Positions 6,470 to 12,468 are shown, counted from the first letter of the stretch. The stretch: DNA of 12,545 bases from JAMLIN01 sp964509685 (GCA_964509685.1 CAZDYQ010000086.1:1-12545), one strand, 5' to 3'. The notes: a model not told the origin generated them from the letters alone. Made by a program: numbers and translations.

Positions 6470-6838
6470 TCAGAGAACCTCGGGCGCCAGCGACACGATC
6501 TTCATGAACTTCTCGGTCCGCAGCTCGCGGGTCACCGGTCCGAAGATGCGCGTGCCGATGGGCTCGAGCTTGTTGTTGAGCAACACCGCGGCGTTGCCGT
6601 CGAAGCGGATCAGCGACCCGTCCGGCCGGCGCACGCCCTTCGCGGTGCGAACCACGACGGCGTTGTAGATCTCGCCCTTCTTGACCCGACCGCGAGGCTG
6701 GGCCTCCTTGACGCTCACCTTGATGATGTCGCCGATGCCCGCGTAGCGACGCTTGGAGCCGCCCAGCACCTTGATACACATGACTGAACGTGCGCCGGTA
6801 TTGTCGGCGACGCCCAGCGTCGACTGCATCTGAATCAT
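6470..6838 (-). CDS. rplN: 50S ribosomal protein L14
   Basis: Intersubunit-face 50S protein forming bridges B5 and B8 with 16S rRNA, and the docking site for the RsfS silencing factor. The 122-residue product matches the family length (E. coli 123): MIQMQSTLGVADNTGARSVMCIKVLGG, then GDIIKVSVKEA, RRPDGSLIRFDGNAAVLLNN and the end RTEKFMKIVSLAPEVL. It is the first gene after a 242-nt gap with a promoter-like sequence and hairpins, corresponding to the head of the E. coli spc operon. Its Shine-Dalgarno is weak: GGGG about 10 nt before the ATG, so initiation may depend on leader structure. Confidence 0.98.
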   Translation of the reverse strand: MIQMQSTLGVADNTGARSVMCIKVLGGSKRRYAGIGDIIKVSVKEAQPRGRVKKGEIYNAVVVRTAKGVRRPDGSLIRFDGNAAVLLNNKLEPIGTRIFGPVTRELRTEKFMKIVSLAPEVL

Positions 6839-6992
6839 GATTTGTACGCCCCAACTTTTCCCGCTGGCCCCGTACCGGGCGCCCGGGCCGGGCCGACCAT
6901 GCGGCCCCTGCCTTCCCGTCGCCCGGCCGCGGCGTACTGCTTGCAGCGGTCAGTCTTGGTCCCGTGGTTCGGGTGAATTCGATTGAAACTGC

Positions 6993-7040
6993 CTTGCCCC
7001 AGCCACCCGAGGCAGGCTTCCGGCCTCGCCGTGGGGCAAG
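6993..7040 (-). repeat. nested stem-loops at the 5' end of the rplN leader
   Basis: CTTGCCCCA (6993-7001) and TGGGGCAAG (7032-7040) are perfect 9-bp reverse complements. Inside them CGAGGC (7008-7013) pairs with GCCTCG (7023-7028). Together they give a two-tier hairpin starting about where transcription from the TATAAT at 7047-7052 would begin. It may stabilise the mRNA 5' end or be a ribosomal-protein binding site. The rest of the leader, 6839-6992, shows only GC-rich sequence and no short ORF or second promoter that I could support. Confidence 0.5.
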
Positions 7041-7046
7041 CCGACA

Positions 7047-7076
7047 ATTATAGCCGCCCGCCTACGGCGGGCGCAA
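7047..7076 (-). promoter_or_regulatory. candidate sigma70-type promoter for rplN and downstream genes
   Basis: On the minus strand a perfect TATAAT (7047-7052) lies 18 nt after TTGCGC (7071-7076; 3 of 6 consensus positions). A TATAAT in so GC-rich a sequence is conspicuous. Its position between rpsQ and rplN equals that of the E. coli spc promoter. Predicted start near 7040 gives a leader of about 200 nt. An inverted repeat occupies the spacer. Confidence 0.6.
7055..7073 (-). terminator. GC hairpin right after rpsQ, inside the rplN promoter spacer
   Basis: CGCCCGCC (7055-7062) and GGCGGGCG (7066-7073) form a perfect 8-bp stem with a 3-nt loop, beginning 7 nt after the rpsQ stop. It is terminator-shaped but the sequence after it, CGGCTATAATTG, is not a T-run; those bases are the -10 box. 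It may end or trim the rpsQ transcript, or be an operator in the promoter. Confidence 0.4.
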
Positions 7077-7080
7077 GTCC

Positions 7081-7362
7081 TCAGACCTTCGCCCGCGTGA
7101 GCACCTGGGTCACGACCCAGGACTTGGTCTTCGAGATCGGGCGCGACTCGCGGATCTGGACGGTATCGCCCTCGTTGCAAGGCATTTCCACGTGCGCGTG
7201 GTACTTCTTGGAGCGCACCATGTACTTGCCGTAGATCGGATGCTTGACCCGGCGCTCGACGAGCACGGTCACGGTCTTCTGCATCTTGTTGCTGATCACG
7301 CGCCCCTCGAGGGTGCGGGGGAAGGATTCCCGCGTCACGGCGGTGTTCGCTTCGGCGTTCAT
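7081..7362 (-). CDS. rpsQ: 30S ribosomal protein S17
   Basis: Primary 16S rRNA-binding OB-fold protein of the 30S body, needed for early assembly. The 93-residue product (E. coli 84) has a slightly longer N-terminus (MNAEANTAVTRESFPRTLEG), then the conserved GRVISNKMQKTVTVLVERRVKHP, YMVRSKKYHAHVE and the ending PISKTKSWVVTQVLTRAKV. The start overlaps the rpmC stop as ATGA, so translation should be coupled to L29. It is the last gene before the 242-nt gap and thus the end of the S10-type block, as in E. coli. Confidence 0.98.
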   Translation of the reverse strand: MNAEANTAVTRESFPRTLEGRVISNKMQKTVTVLVERRVKHPIYGKYMVRSKKYHAHVEMPCNEGDTVQIRESRPISKTKSWVVTQVLTRAKV

Positions 7363-7553
7363 TTGGCGGAGGCCTTTTCCCTGAGCACGGTCCGCACGCG
7401 CGCGATGTCACGCCGGGTGCGGGAGAGCTGGCTCGTGTTGTTCAACTGCTGGGTACCGTGCTGCATGCGCAACGAGAAGTGCGCCCTGAGCAGCTCGCCC
7501 AGTTCCTTGTTCAGCGCCTCGACGTCCTTGGCGCGCAACTCTTTCGCTTTCAT
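7359..7553 (-). CDS. rpmC: 50S ribosomal protein L29
   Basis: Small helical 50S protein at the tunnel exit, next to L23, where it contributes to docking of trigger factor and SRP. The 64-residue product (E. coli 63) reads MKAKELRAKDVEALNKELGEL, then LRMQHGTQQLNNTSQLSRTRRDIARV, the typical two-helix hairpin ending VLREKASAK. The ATG start has AGAGGT 4 nt upstream and lies 25 nt after rplP; the stop overlaps rpsQ by 4 nt. All features are normal for the family. Confidence 0.98.
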   Translation of the reverse strand: MKAKELRAKDVEALNKELGELLRAHFSLRMQHGTQQLNNTSQLSRTRRDIARVRTVLREKASAK

Positions 7554-7578
7554 CTGGACCTCTTGTCGACCCCCGGGC

Positions 7579-7998
7579 TCAGCCCGAGACGGTCATGCGC
7601 GAGACAACGACGGTGCGCAGCGGCAGCTTCGCCGCGGCGAGCCGGAAGGCCTCGCGGGCGAGTTCTTCGCTGACTCCGTCCATTTCGTAGAGCACCTTGC
7701 CCGGCTGGATCTCGGCGACGTAGTACTCCGGGTTGCCCTTGCCCTTGCCCATGCGGACCTCGGCGGGCTTCTTGGAGATCGGCTTGTCCGGGAAGATCCG
7801 GATCCAGACGCGGCCGCCCCGCTTGATGTGGCGGGTCATGGCGCGCCGGGCGGCCTCGATCTGGCGGGCGGTGAGGCGGCCGCGGCCGACGGACTTCAGG
7901 CCGTACTCGCCGAAGGACACCAGGGCGCCGCGCGTCGCCAGGCCCTTGTTGCGGCCCTTCTGCTCCTTGCGGTACTTGCGTCGTTTGGGTTGCAGCAT
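7579..7998 (-). CDS. rplP: 50S ribosomal protein L16
   Basis: 50S protein near the A-site tRNA elbow and peptidyl transferase centre, essential for late 50S maturation. The 139-residue product (E. coli 136) starts MLQPKRRKYRKEQKGRNKGL and includes RGRLTARQIEAARRAMTRHIKR, RVWIRIFPDKPISKKPAEVRMGKGKG and the basic C-terminus. Arg82 in VRMGKGKG corresponds to E. coli Arg81, which the YcfD/RoxA oxygenase hydroxylates, so the target is conserved if the enzyme is present. The ATG has GAGGA 8 nt upstream, overlapping the rpsC stop (TGAGGA). Gap to rpsC is 11 nt. Confidence 0.98.
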   Translation of the reverse strand: MLQPKRRKYRKEQKGRNKGLATRGALVSFGEYGLKSVGRGRLTARQIEAARRAMTRHIKRGGRVWIRIFPDKPISKKPAEVRMGKGKGNPEYYVAEIQPGKVLYEMDGVSEELAREAFRLAAAKLPLRTVVVSRMTVSG

Positions 7999-8009
7999 CT
8001 GCTAGTTCC

Positions 8010-8840
8010 TCACTCAGCGGCCTTCGGCGCTTCGGCCGCAGCCTTGCGAACCCGGCGCTGGCCGGGTTTGGCATCGCCCTCGGCGGGGGCACCCGCGCCA
8101 CCTTCGGACTTGCGGCCCGCGCGGCCGGCCGGCGGCCGGGCGAAGCGGCGGCCGCGACGATCCTCGCGCTCGCCGGCCGGGGCTTCCTTCTCGGCCTGCG
8201 GGGCTTCGCCCCGGGCAAGCATGTCGCCCTTGTAGACCCAGACCTTGACCCCGATGATCCCGTAGGTCGTGGAGGCTTCCGAGGTACCGTACTCGATGTT
8301 GGCGCGCAGGGTATGCAGGGGCACCCGGCCCTCGCGATACCACTCGCGGCGCGCGATCTCGGCGCCGTTCAGGCGGCCCGAACTCATCACCTTGACGCCC
8401 TGGGCGCCCAGGCGCATGGCGTTCTGCATCGCGCGCTTCATGGCGCGGCGGAACATGATGCGGCGCTCGAGCTGCTGGGTGATCGAAGCGGCGATCAGCT
8501 GCGCGTCGGTCTCGGGCTTGCGGATCTCCTCGATGTTCACGTGCACCGGCACGCCGAGCAGGCGCTGCAGGTCCACCTTGAGGTTCTCGATGTCCTCGCC
8601 CTTCTTGCCGATCACCACGCCCGGACGGGCCGAGTAGATGGTGATGCGCGCGTTGCGCGCGGGCCGCTCGATCAGCACCTTGCCGACCATGGCGTTCTTC
8701 AGCTTGCGCCGAAGGTACTCGCGAACGCGCAGGTCCTCGTTGAGCATGGCCGGGAACTTCTCGCCGGTGGCGAACCAGCGCGACGACCAGTCACGGGTCA
8801 CCGGAAGGCGGAAGCCGATCGGGTTGATTTTCTGTCCCAT
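8010..8840 (-). CDS. rpsC: 30S ribosomal protein S3 with long charged C-terminal tail
   Basis: 30S protein at the mRNA entry channel, with helicase role alongside S4 and S5. The 276-residue product is well above E. coli (233). The core holds MGQKINPIGFRLPVTRDWSS, the type II KH domain with GKKG at 78-81, VMSSGRLNGAEIARREWYREG, and TTYGIIGVKVWVYKGD near 191-206. From about residue 211 to 276 runs a low-complexity tail rich in Glu, Ala, Arg and Gly that ends QRRVRKAAAEAPKAAE. Such tails are common in betaproteobacterial S3 but vary in sequence. The ATG has GAGGA 5 nt upstream; gap to rplV is 19 nt. Confidence 0.98.
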   Translation of the reverse strand: MGQKINPIGFRLPVTRDWSSRWFATGEKFPAMLNEDLRVREYLRRKLKNAMVGKVLIERPARNARITIYSARPGVVIGKKGEDIENLKVDLQRLLGVPVHVNIEEIRKPETDAQLIAASITQQLERRIMFRRAMKRAMQNAMRLGAQGVKVMSSGRLNGAEIARREWYREGRVPLHTLRANIEYGTSEASTTYGIIGVKVWVYKGDMLARGEAPQAEKEAPAGEREDRRGRRFARPPAGRAGRKSEGGAGAPAEGDAKPGQRRVRKAAAEAPKAAE

Positions 8841-8859
8841 GGTGTTCCTCGAGCTCCGG

Positions 8860-9189
8860 TCAGTTGCCGACTGTCACGTAGATGTGACAGGTCTGCTTTT
8901 CGATCTTGGCGCCACGGCCCTTCGCACGGGCCCGGAAGCGCCGCAGCGACCCGGCCTTCTCGACGTGGATCCGCTTGACCTTGAGCTCGTCGATGTCCGC
9001 ACCGTCGTTGTGCTCGGCGTTGGCGATGGCCGACTCGATCACCTTCTTGACGATGGCGGCAGATTTCTTGGGCGAGAAGCTCAGGATGTTCAGGGCCCGC
9101 TCGACGGGCAGCCCGCGCACCAGGTCGGCGGCGAGGCGTCCCTTCTGGGCGGACAGCCGAACCCCCCTGAGGATTGCTTGGGTTTCCAT
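8860..9189 (-). CDS. rplV: 50S ribosomal protein L22
   Basis: 50S protein whose long beta-hairpin lines the exit-tunnel constriction next to L4; mutations there give macrolide resistance in other bacteria. The 109-residue product (E. coli 110) contains ILRGVRLSAQKGRLAADLVRG, LNILSFSPKKSAAIVKKVIESAIANAEHN in shorter conserved pieces, and the hairpin region RRFRARAKGRGAKIEKQTCHI near residues 82-102, with no visible insertion or deletion. The ATG has AAGGAG 8 nt upstream, overlapping the rpsS stop (TAAGGAG), with a 12-nt gap, indicating coupling. Confidence 0.98.
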   Translation of the reverse strand: METQAILRGVRLSAQKGRLAADLVRGLPVERALNILSFSPKKSAAIVKKVIESAIANAEHNDGADIDELKVKRIHVEKAGSLRRFRARAKGRGAKIEKQTCHIYVTVGN

Positions 9190-9201
9190 GACCGGCTCTC
9201 C

Positions 9202-9477
9202 TTAGCGCCGCGACTTCTTGTCGGCGGCGTGTCCCTTGAACGTGCGAGTCAGCGCGAACTCGCCGAGCTTGTGCCCGACCATGTTCTCGTTGATGAACAC
9301 CGGGACATGCTGGCGGCCGTTGTGGACCGCGATGGTGAGGCCGACGAACTCGGGCAGCACCGTCGAGCGACGCGACCAGGTCTTGATCGGACGCTTGTCC
9401 TTGGAGCTGACCGCGGCATCGACTTTCTTGAGCAGGTGGGCGTCGACGAACGGCCCTTTCTTGACTGAACGTGCCAT
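9202..9477 (-). CDS. rpsS: 30S ribosomal protein S19
   Basis: 30S head protein that works with S13 at the A-site finger bridge. The 91-residue product (E. coli 92) starts MARSVKKGPFVDAHLLKKV and contains KTWSRRSTVLPEFVGLTIAVHNG, VPVFINENMVGHKLGEFALTRTF and the basic end. The ATG is the family start but its Shine-Dalgarno is poor: the upstream sequence is relatively A/T-rich with only GGGT about 12 nt before the start. It lies 16 nt after rplB, so it may rely on translational coupling to L2. Confidence 0.98.
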   Translation of the reverse strand: MARSVKKGPFVDAHLLKKVDAAVSSKDKRPIKTWSRRSTVLPEFVGLTIAVHNGRQHVPVFINENMVGHKLGEFALTRTFKGHAADKKSRR

Positions 9478-9493
9478 ATGTATTGACTACCCG

Positions 9494-10312
9494 TTATTTC
9501 TTGCCGCGGCGCTGGACGATCATGTTGTCCGACCGCTTGTTGCGACGAGTCTTGTAGCCCTTGGTCGGCTGGCCCCACGGCGACACCGGGTGGCGGTTGC
9601 CGCGGGTGCGGCCGCCGTGCGGGTGATCGACCGGGTTCATGACCTCGCCGCGGACCGTCGGCCGGATCCCGCGCCAGCGCTTGGCGCCGGCCTTGCCGAT
9701 CTCGCGCAGGCCGTGCTCCTCGTTGCCCACCTCGCCGATCGTGGCGCGGCAGTCGATGTGGAATCGGCGCACCTCGCCCGAGCGCATCCGCACCTGGGCG
9801 TAGATGCCCTCGCGGGCCATCAGCCGCGCCGAGGTGCCGGCGGAGCGGGCGACCTGGGCGCCCTTGCCGGGGGCCATCTCGATCGCATGGATAGTGGATC
9901 CGACCGGGATGTTCCGGATGGGCAGCGCGTTCCCGGGCCGGATGGGCGCGTCCGAGCCGCTCTGCAGCCTGTCGCCCGGCACGACCCCGCGCGGGGCGAG
10001 GATGTAGCGACGCTCGCCGTCGGCATAGCACAGCAGCGCGATGTGGGCGCTGCGGTTCGGGTCGTACTCGATCCGCTCGACGGTGGCGGGGATGCCGTCC
10101 TTGTCGCGACGGAAGTCGATGATCCGGTAGTGGGCCTTGTGGCCGCCCCCGCGATGGCGCACGGTGATGCGGCCGTGGTTGTTGCGGCCGGCGTTCTGCT
10201 TCTGACTCGTCGTCAGGGCATCGAAGGGCCGACCCTTGTACAGGTCCGGCGTGACGACCCGCACCATCGACCGGCGGCCCGGCGAGGTGGGTTTCATCTT
10301 GACGACAGCCAT
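9494..10312 (-). CDS. rplB: 50S ribosomal protein L2
   Basis: One of the most conserved 50S proteins, bound near the peptidyl transferase centre and required for subunit association. The 272-residue product (E. coli 273) has MAVVKMKPTSPGRRSMVRVV, NNHGRITVRHRGGGHKAHYR, the SH3-like barrel region, and the C-terminal NPVDHPHGG at 226-234, which includes the His linked to peptidyl transferase activity in E. coli (His229). The ATG follows the rplW stop codon directly with no intervening base; its ribosome site GGAGG lies within rplW. This tight arrangement suggests strong coupling of L23 and L2 synthesis. Confidence 0.98.
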   Translation of the reverse strand: MAVVKMKPTSPGRRSMVRVVTPDLYKGRPFDALTTSQKQNAGRNNHGRITVRHRGGGHKAHYRIIDFRRDKDGIPATVERIEYDPNRSAHIALLCYADGERRYILAPRGVVPGDRLQSGSDAPIRPGNALPIRNIPVGSTIHAIEMAPGKGAQVARSAGTSARLMAREGIYAQVRMRSGEVRRFHIDCRATIGEVGNEEHGLREIGKAGAKRWRGIRPTVRGEVMNPVDHPHGGRTRGNRHPVSPWGQPTKGYKTRRNKRSDNMIVQRRGKK

Positions 10313-10609
10313 TTAACCGGCCTCCACGAAATTGATCTCCTGGCCCGGGGCCAGCGAGACGTACGCCTTGCGGGTGTTGCGGCGCCGGCCCGAGTGACGG
10401 CCGAAGCGCTTGGCCTTGCCCTTCTGGTTCAGCACCTGGACCGACTCGACCTGGACCTTGAAGAGCAGCTCGACGGCCGCCTTGATCTCGGGCTTGGTCG
10501 CATCCTGCAGCACGTGGAAGGCCACCTGGTCGTTCTTCTCGGCCACCATGGTCGACTTCTCCGACACGATGGGGCTGACGAGCACTTTCATCAGACGCTC
10601 TTGGTTCAT
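10313..10609 (-). CDS. rplW: 50S ribosomal protein L23
   Basis: Tunnel-exit 50S protein that docks trigger factor, SRP and the Sec translocon. The 98-residue product (E. coli 100) begins MNQERLMKVLVSPIVSEKSTMVAEK and continues QVAFHVLQDATKPEIKAAVELLF, VQVLNQKGKAKRFGRHSGRR and ends KAYVSLAPGQEINFVEAG. The ATG at 10609 overlaps the rplD stop as ATGA and has AGGAG 8 nt upstream; an internal Met at 10591 would remove six residues and lacks this support. A conserved Glu in the VSEKST region corresponds to the trigger-factor contact area. Confidence 0.96.
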   Translation of the reverse strand: MNQERLMKVLVSPIVSEKSTMVAEKNDQVAFHVLQDATKPEIKAAVELLFKVQVESVQVLNQKGKAKRFGRHSGRRRNTRKAYVSLAPGQEINFVEAG

Positions 10610-11226
10610 CCCAGCATCTCCTGGACTTTCGCCAGCGCCGGCCGGGTGATCAGCACCCGATCGAATCGAACCAGCGACACCGGATCGGCGTAACGCGGCT
10701 CGACGATGAGCACGTCGCGCAGGTTGCGGGCAGCGAGGTAGAGGTTCTCGTCGAAGCCCTCGGTGATGATCAGGACCGACCCGAGGCCCATGTCCTTGAG
10801 CTTCTGTACGAGCAGCCTGGTCTTGGGCGCATCGACGCTGATCTCGTCCACGACCGCGAGCCGGTCTTCGCGCGCCAGCTGCGAAAGGATCGAGCATACG
10901 CCCGCCCGGTACATCTTCTTGTTCAGCTTGTGGCTGAAGTTCTCGTCCGGCGTGCTCGGGAACGCCCGGCCGCCGCCGCGCCACAGCGGGCTCGAGGTCA
11001 TGCCGGCGCGCGCGCGCCCGGTGCCCTTCTGGCGCCACGGCTTCTTGGTCGAATGCCGGACCTCGCCGCGGGTCTTCTGCTTGCGGTCGCCGCTGCGGGC
11101 GTTCGCCTGGTAGGCGACGACCACCTGGTGAATCAGCGGTTCGTTGTATTCGCGCCCGAAGACAGTGTCGAGGGCATCGACCTTGGATGCCGACTGCCCC
11201 TGGGCGTCGAGAAGCTTGAGTTCCAT
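10606..11226 (-). CDS. rplD: 50S ribosomal protein L4
   Basis: Exit-tunnel protein opposite L22; in E. coli it also represses its own S10 operon by leader-mRNA binding and transcription attenuation. From the ATG at 11226 the product has 206 residues (E. coli 201): MELKLLDAQG, EPLIHQVVVAYQANARSGDRKQKTRGEV, the tunnel loop KKPWRQKGTGRARAGM, and the C-terminal DNA-free alpha/beta domain with LIITEGFDENLYLAARN. A GTG two codons earlier gives a longer frame, but GGGGAG sits 5 nt before the ATG and would touch the GTG. Gap to rplC is 12 nt; the stop overlaps rplW. Confidence 0.97.
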   Translation of the reverse strand: MELKLLDAQGQSASKVDALDTVFGREYNEPLIHQVVVAYQANARSGDRKQKTRGEVRHSTKKPWRQKGTGRARAGMTSSPLWRGGGRAFPSTPDENFSHKLNKKMYRAGVCSILSQLAREDRLAVVDEISVDAPKTRLLVQKLKDMGLGSVLIITEGFDENLYLAARNLRDVLIVEPRYADPVSLVRFDRVLITRPALAKVQEMLG

Positions 11227-11238
11227 CGCCACTCCCCG

Positions 11239-11895
11239 TCAGGCCGACTTCGCCGGGGCCTTCACGGCGGGCCGGACGATGACGTTTCCGTTCTTCGCGC
11301 CGGGCACCGCGCCGCGGACCAGCAGCAGCTGGCGCTCGGCGTCGACCCGGGCGACGACCAGGTTCTGCACGGTCCGGGTGACCGCGCCCATGTGGCCCGC
11401 CATCCGCTTGCCGGGGAAGACCCGGCCGGGATCCTGTGCCATGCCGATCGAGCCGGGCACGTTGTGCGAGCGCGAGTTGCCGTGGCTGGCGCGCCCGGAG
11501 CCGAAGTTGTGGCGCTTGATGGTGCCGGCGAAGCCCTTGCCCTGGGACGTGCCCGAGACGTCGACCTTCTGGCCCTCGCTGAACATCTCGGCCTTGAGCT
11601 GGGCGCCCGGGGCGAGGTCGCCGAGTTCGTCGGGCGAATCGAGGCGGAACTCCCGCAGGATGCTCCCGGCTTCGACGCCCGCCTTGGCGAAGTGGCCCGC
11701 CTGCGGCTTGGTCACGCGGTTGGCACGGCGCACGCCGTAGGCCACCTGCACCGATACGTAGCCGTCGGTCTCGACGGTCTTGATCTGGGTGACGCGGTTG
11801 TTCGACACGTCGAGCACCGTCACGGGAATCGACTCGCCATCGTCCGTGAAGATGCGCATCATGCCGACCTTGCGTCCCACAAGGCCAAGGCTCAT
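11239..11895 (-). CDS. rplC: 50S ribosomal protein L3
   Basis: Assembly-initiator of the 50S subunit, reaching the peptidyl transferase centre with its extended loop. From the ATG at 11895 the product is 218 residues (E. coli 209): MSLGLVGRKVGMMRIFTDDG, NRVTQIKTVETDGYVSVQV, AGHFAKAGVE, and the conserved HNFGSGRASHGNSRSHNVPGS loop followed by GMAQDPGRVF. Gln154 in GMAQ aligns with E. coli Gln150, the PrmB methylation site. The frame extends upstream to 12006, but the ATG has GGAG close by and is the family start. It heads the block after the 208-nt rpsJ-rplC gap. Confidence 0.97.
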   Translation of the reverse strand: MSLGLVGRKVGMMRIFTDDGESIPVTVLDVSNNRVTQIKTVETDGYVSVQVAYGVRRANRVTKPQAGHFAKAGVEAGSILREFRLDSPDELGDLAPGAQLKAEMFSEGQKVDVSGTSQGKGFAGTIKRHNFGSGRASHGNSRSHNVPGSIGMAQDPGRVFPGKRMAGHMGAVTRTVQNLVVARVDAERQLLLVRGAVPGAKNGNVIVRPAVKAPAKSA

Positions 11896-11956
11896 TGCTT
11901 GCTCCAATCCCGGCTGCGATTGGCCGGATGTGTTTATGCGCGAAGCCCCATGGCGC

Positions 11957-12030
11957 CCGGGCCCTGCCCGGTCTTGCCGCCCCTGAGCGGCTCGCGCTTG
12001 AACCAATGGGCCCCCCGGATGGGGCCGCCC
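11957..12030 (-). promoter_or_regulatory. structured leader upstream of rplC
   Basis: Three inverted repeats lie in the predicted rplC leader: CCGGGC/GCCCGG (11957-11971, 3-nt loop), GCCGC/GCGGC (11976-11991, 6-nt loop), and an imperfect stem with CCCC/GGGG and GGGC/GCCC arms across 12008-12030. A run of six T (minus strand) at 12032-12037 follows the predicted promoter. In E. coli, L4 controls the S10 operon through a structured leader; a comparable role here is inferred from position only. Confidence 0.35.
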
Positions 12031-12044
12031 GAAAAAAGACGGAA

Positions 12045-12073
12045 ATTATAGCTTGCCGGACGATGCCCGGCAA
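12045..12073 (-). promoter_or_regulatory. candidate sigma70-type promoter for rplC and downstream genes
   Basis: On the minus strand a perfect TATAAT (12045-12050) lies exactly 17 nt after TTGCCG (12068-12073; 4 of 6 consensus positions). Predicted transcription start near 12038 would give a leader of about 143 nt before rplC. The nine bases GCTATAATT are shared with the rplN promoter. This would make rplC, not rpsJ, the first gene of the S10-type transcript. Confidence 0.65.
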
Positions 12074-12075
12074 GC
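12051..12075 (-). repeat. 9-bp inverted repeat filling the rplC promoter spacer
   Basis: GCTTGCCGG (12051-12059) and CCGGCAAGC (12067-12075) are perfect reverse complements around a 7-nt centre. One arm covers the -35 element and the other abuts the -10 box. It is 28 nt after the rpsJ stop. Read as RNA it is a strong hairpin that could end or protect the rpsJ transcript, though no T-run follows directly; read as DNA it has the form of an operator. Confidence 0.55.
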
Positions 12076-12103
12076 CGCTTGCGGTCCGGCGATCCGGTCC
12101 GCG

Positions 12104-12430
12104 CTATGCCCCCGTGGACTGCTGGACCGAGATCTTGACGTCCACCCCGGCCGGCAGGTCGAGCTTGGTGAGCGCGTCGATGGTCTTGTCGGTCGGATCG
12201 ACGATGTCCATCAGGCGCTGGTGGGTGCGGATCTCGAACTGGTCGCGCGAGGTCTTGTTGACGTGGGGCGAACGCAGCACGTCGAAGCGCTCGCGGCGTG
12301 TCGGCAGCGGCACCGGTCCGCGCACCACCGCGCCCGTGCGCTTGGCGGTGTCCACGATCTCGGCGGCGGACTGGTCGATCAGTTTGTAGTCGAACGCCTT
12401 GAGGCGGATGCGGATCTTCTGGTTGGTCAT
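12104..12430 (-). CDS. rpsJ: 30S ribosomal protein S10
   Basis: 30S head protein that also acts as NusE in transcription antitermination and links NusG to the ribosome. The 108-residue product (E. coli 103) shows KIRIRLKAFDYKLIDQSAAEI, VRGPVPLPTRRERFDVLRSPHVNK, and RTHQRLMDIVDPTDKTIDAL; the C-terminus DVKISVQQSTGA is about five residues longer than in E. coli. The ATG start at 12430 has only a modest GGGA 8 nt upstream, and an out-of-frame ATG lies a few bases before it. It directly follows tuf (100 nt) and is separated from rplC by 208 nt, so it probably belongs to the str transcript. Confidence 0.98.
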   Translation of the reverse strand: MTNQKIRIRLKAFDYKLIDQSAAEIVDTAKRTGAVVRGPVPLPTRRERFDVLRSPHVNKTSRDQFEIRTHQRLMDIVDPTDKTIDALTKLDLPAGVDVKISVQQSTGA

Positions 12431-12450
12431 GTCATGAATCCCAAAGAACG

Positions 12451-12468
12451 ACGGGCGGCATCGCCCGT
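12451..12468 (-). terminator. hairpin between tuf and rpsJ (weak terminator or leader stem)
   Basis: ACGGGCG (12451-12457) and CGCCCGT (12462-12468) form a perfect 7-bp stem with a 4-nt loop, 20 nt before the rpsJ start. On the minus strand it is followed by CGTTCTTTGGG, a weak T-rich stretch, so it may partially terminate transcription after tuf or adjust access to the rpsJ ribosome site, which begins right behind it. Confidence 0.4.

Noticed and set aside
9218..10693. 491-codon open frame on the plus strand opposite rpsS, rplB and rplW
   Set aside because: Shadow of three conserved genes in a high-GC genome; composition is biased and no ribosome site or family match is visible.
12032..12037. 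T6 run on the minus strand as an intrinsic terminator after rpsJ
   Set aside because: The strong hairpin ends about 14 nt earlier with the TATAAT box between, so stem and T-run are not adjacent as a terminator needs.
10313..12073. 586-codon minus-strand frame spanning rplC, rplD and rplW
   Set aside because: Only its last 98 codons (rplW) are real; the rest is an out-of-frame reading of rplC and rplD.
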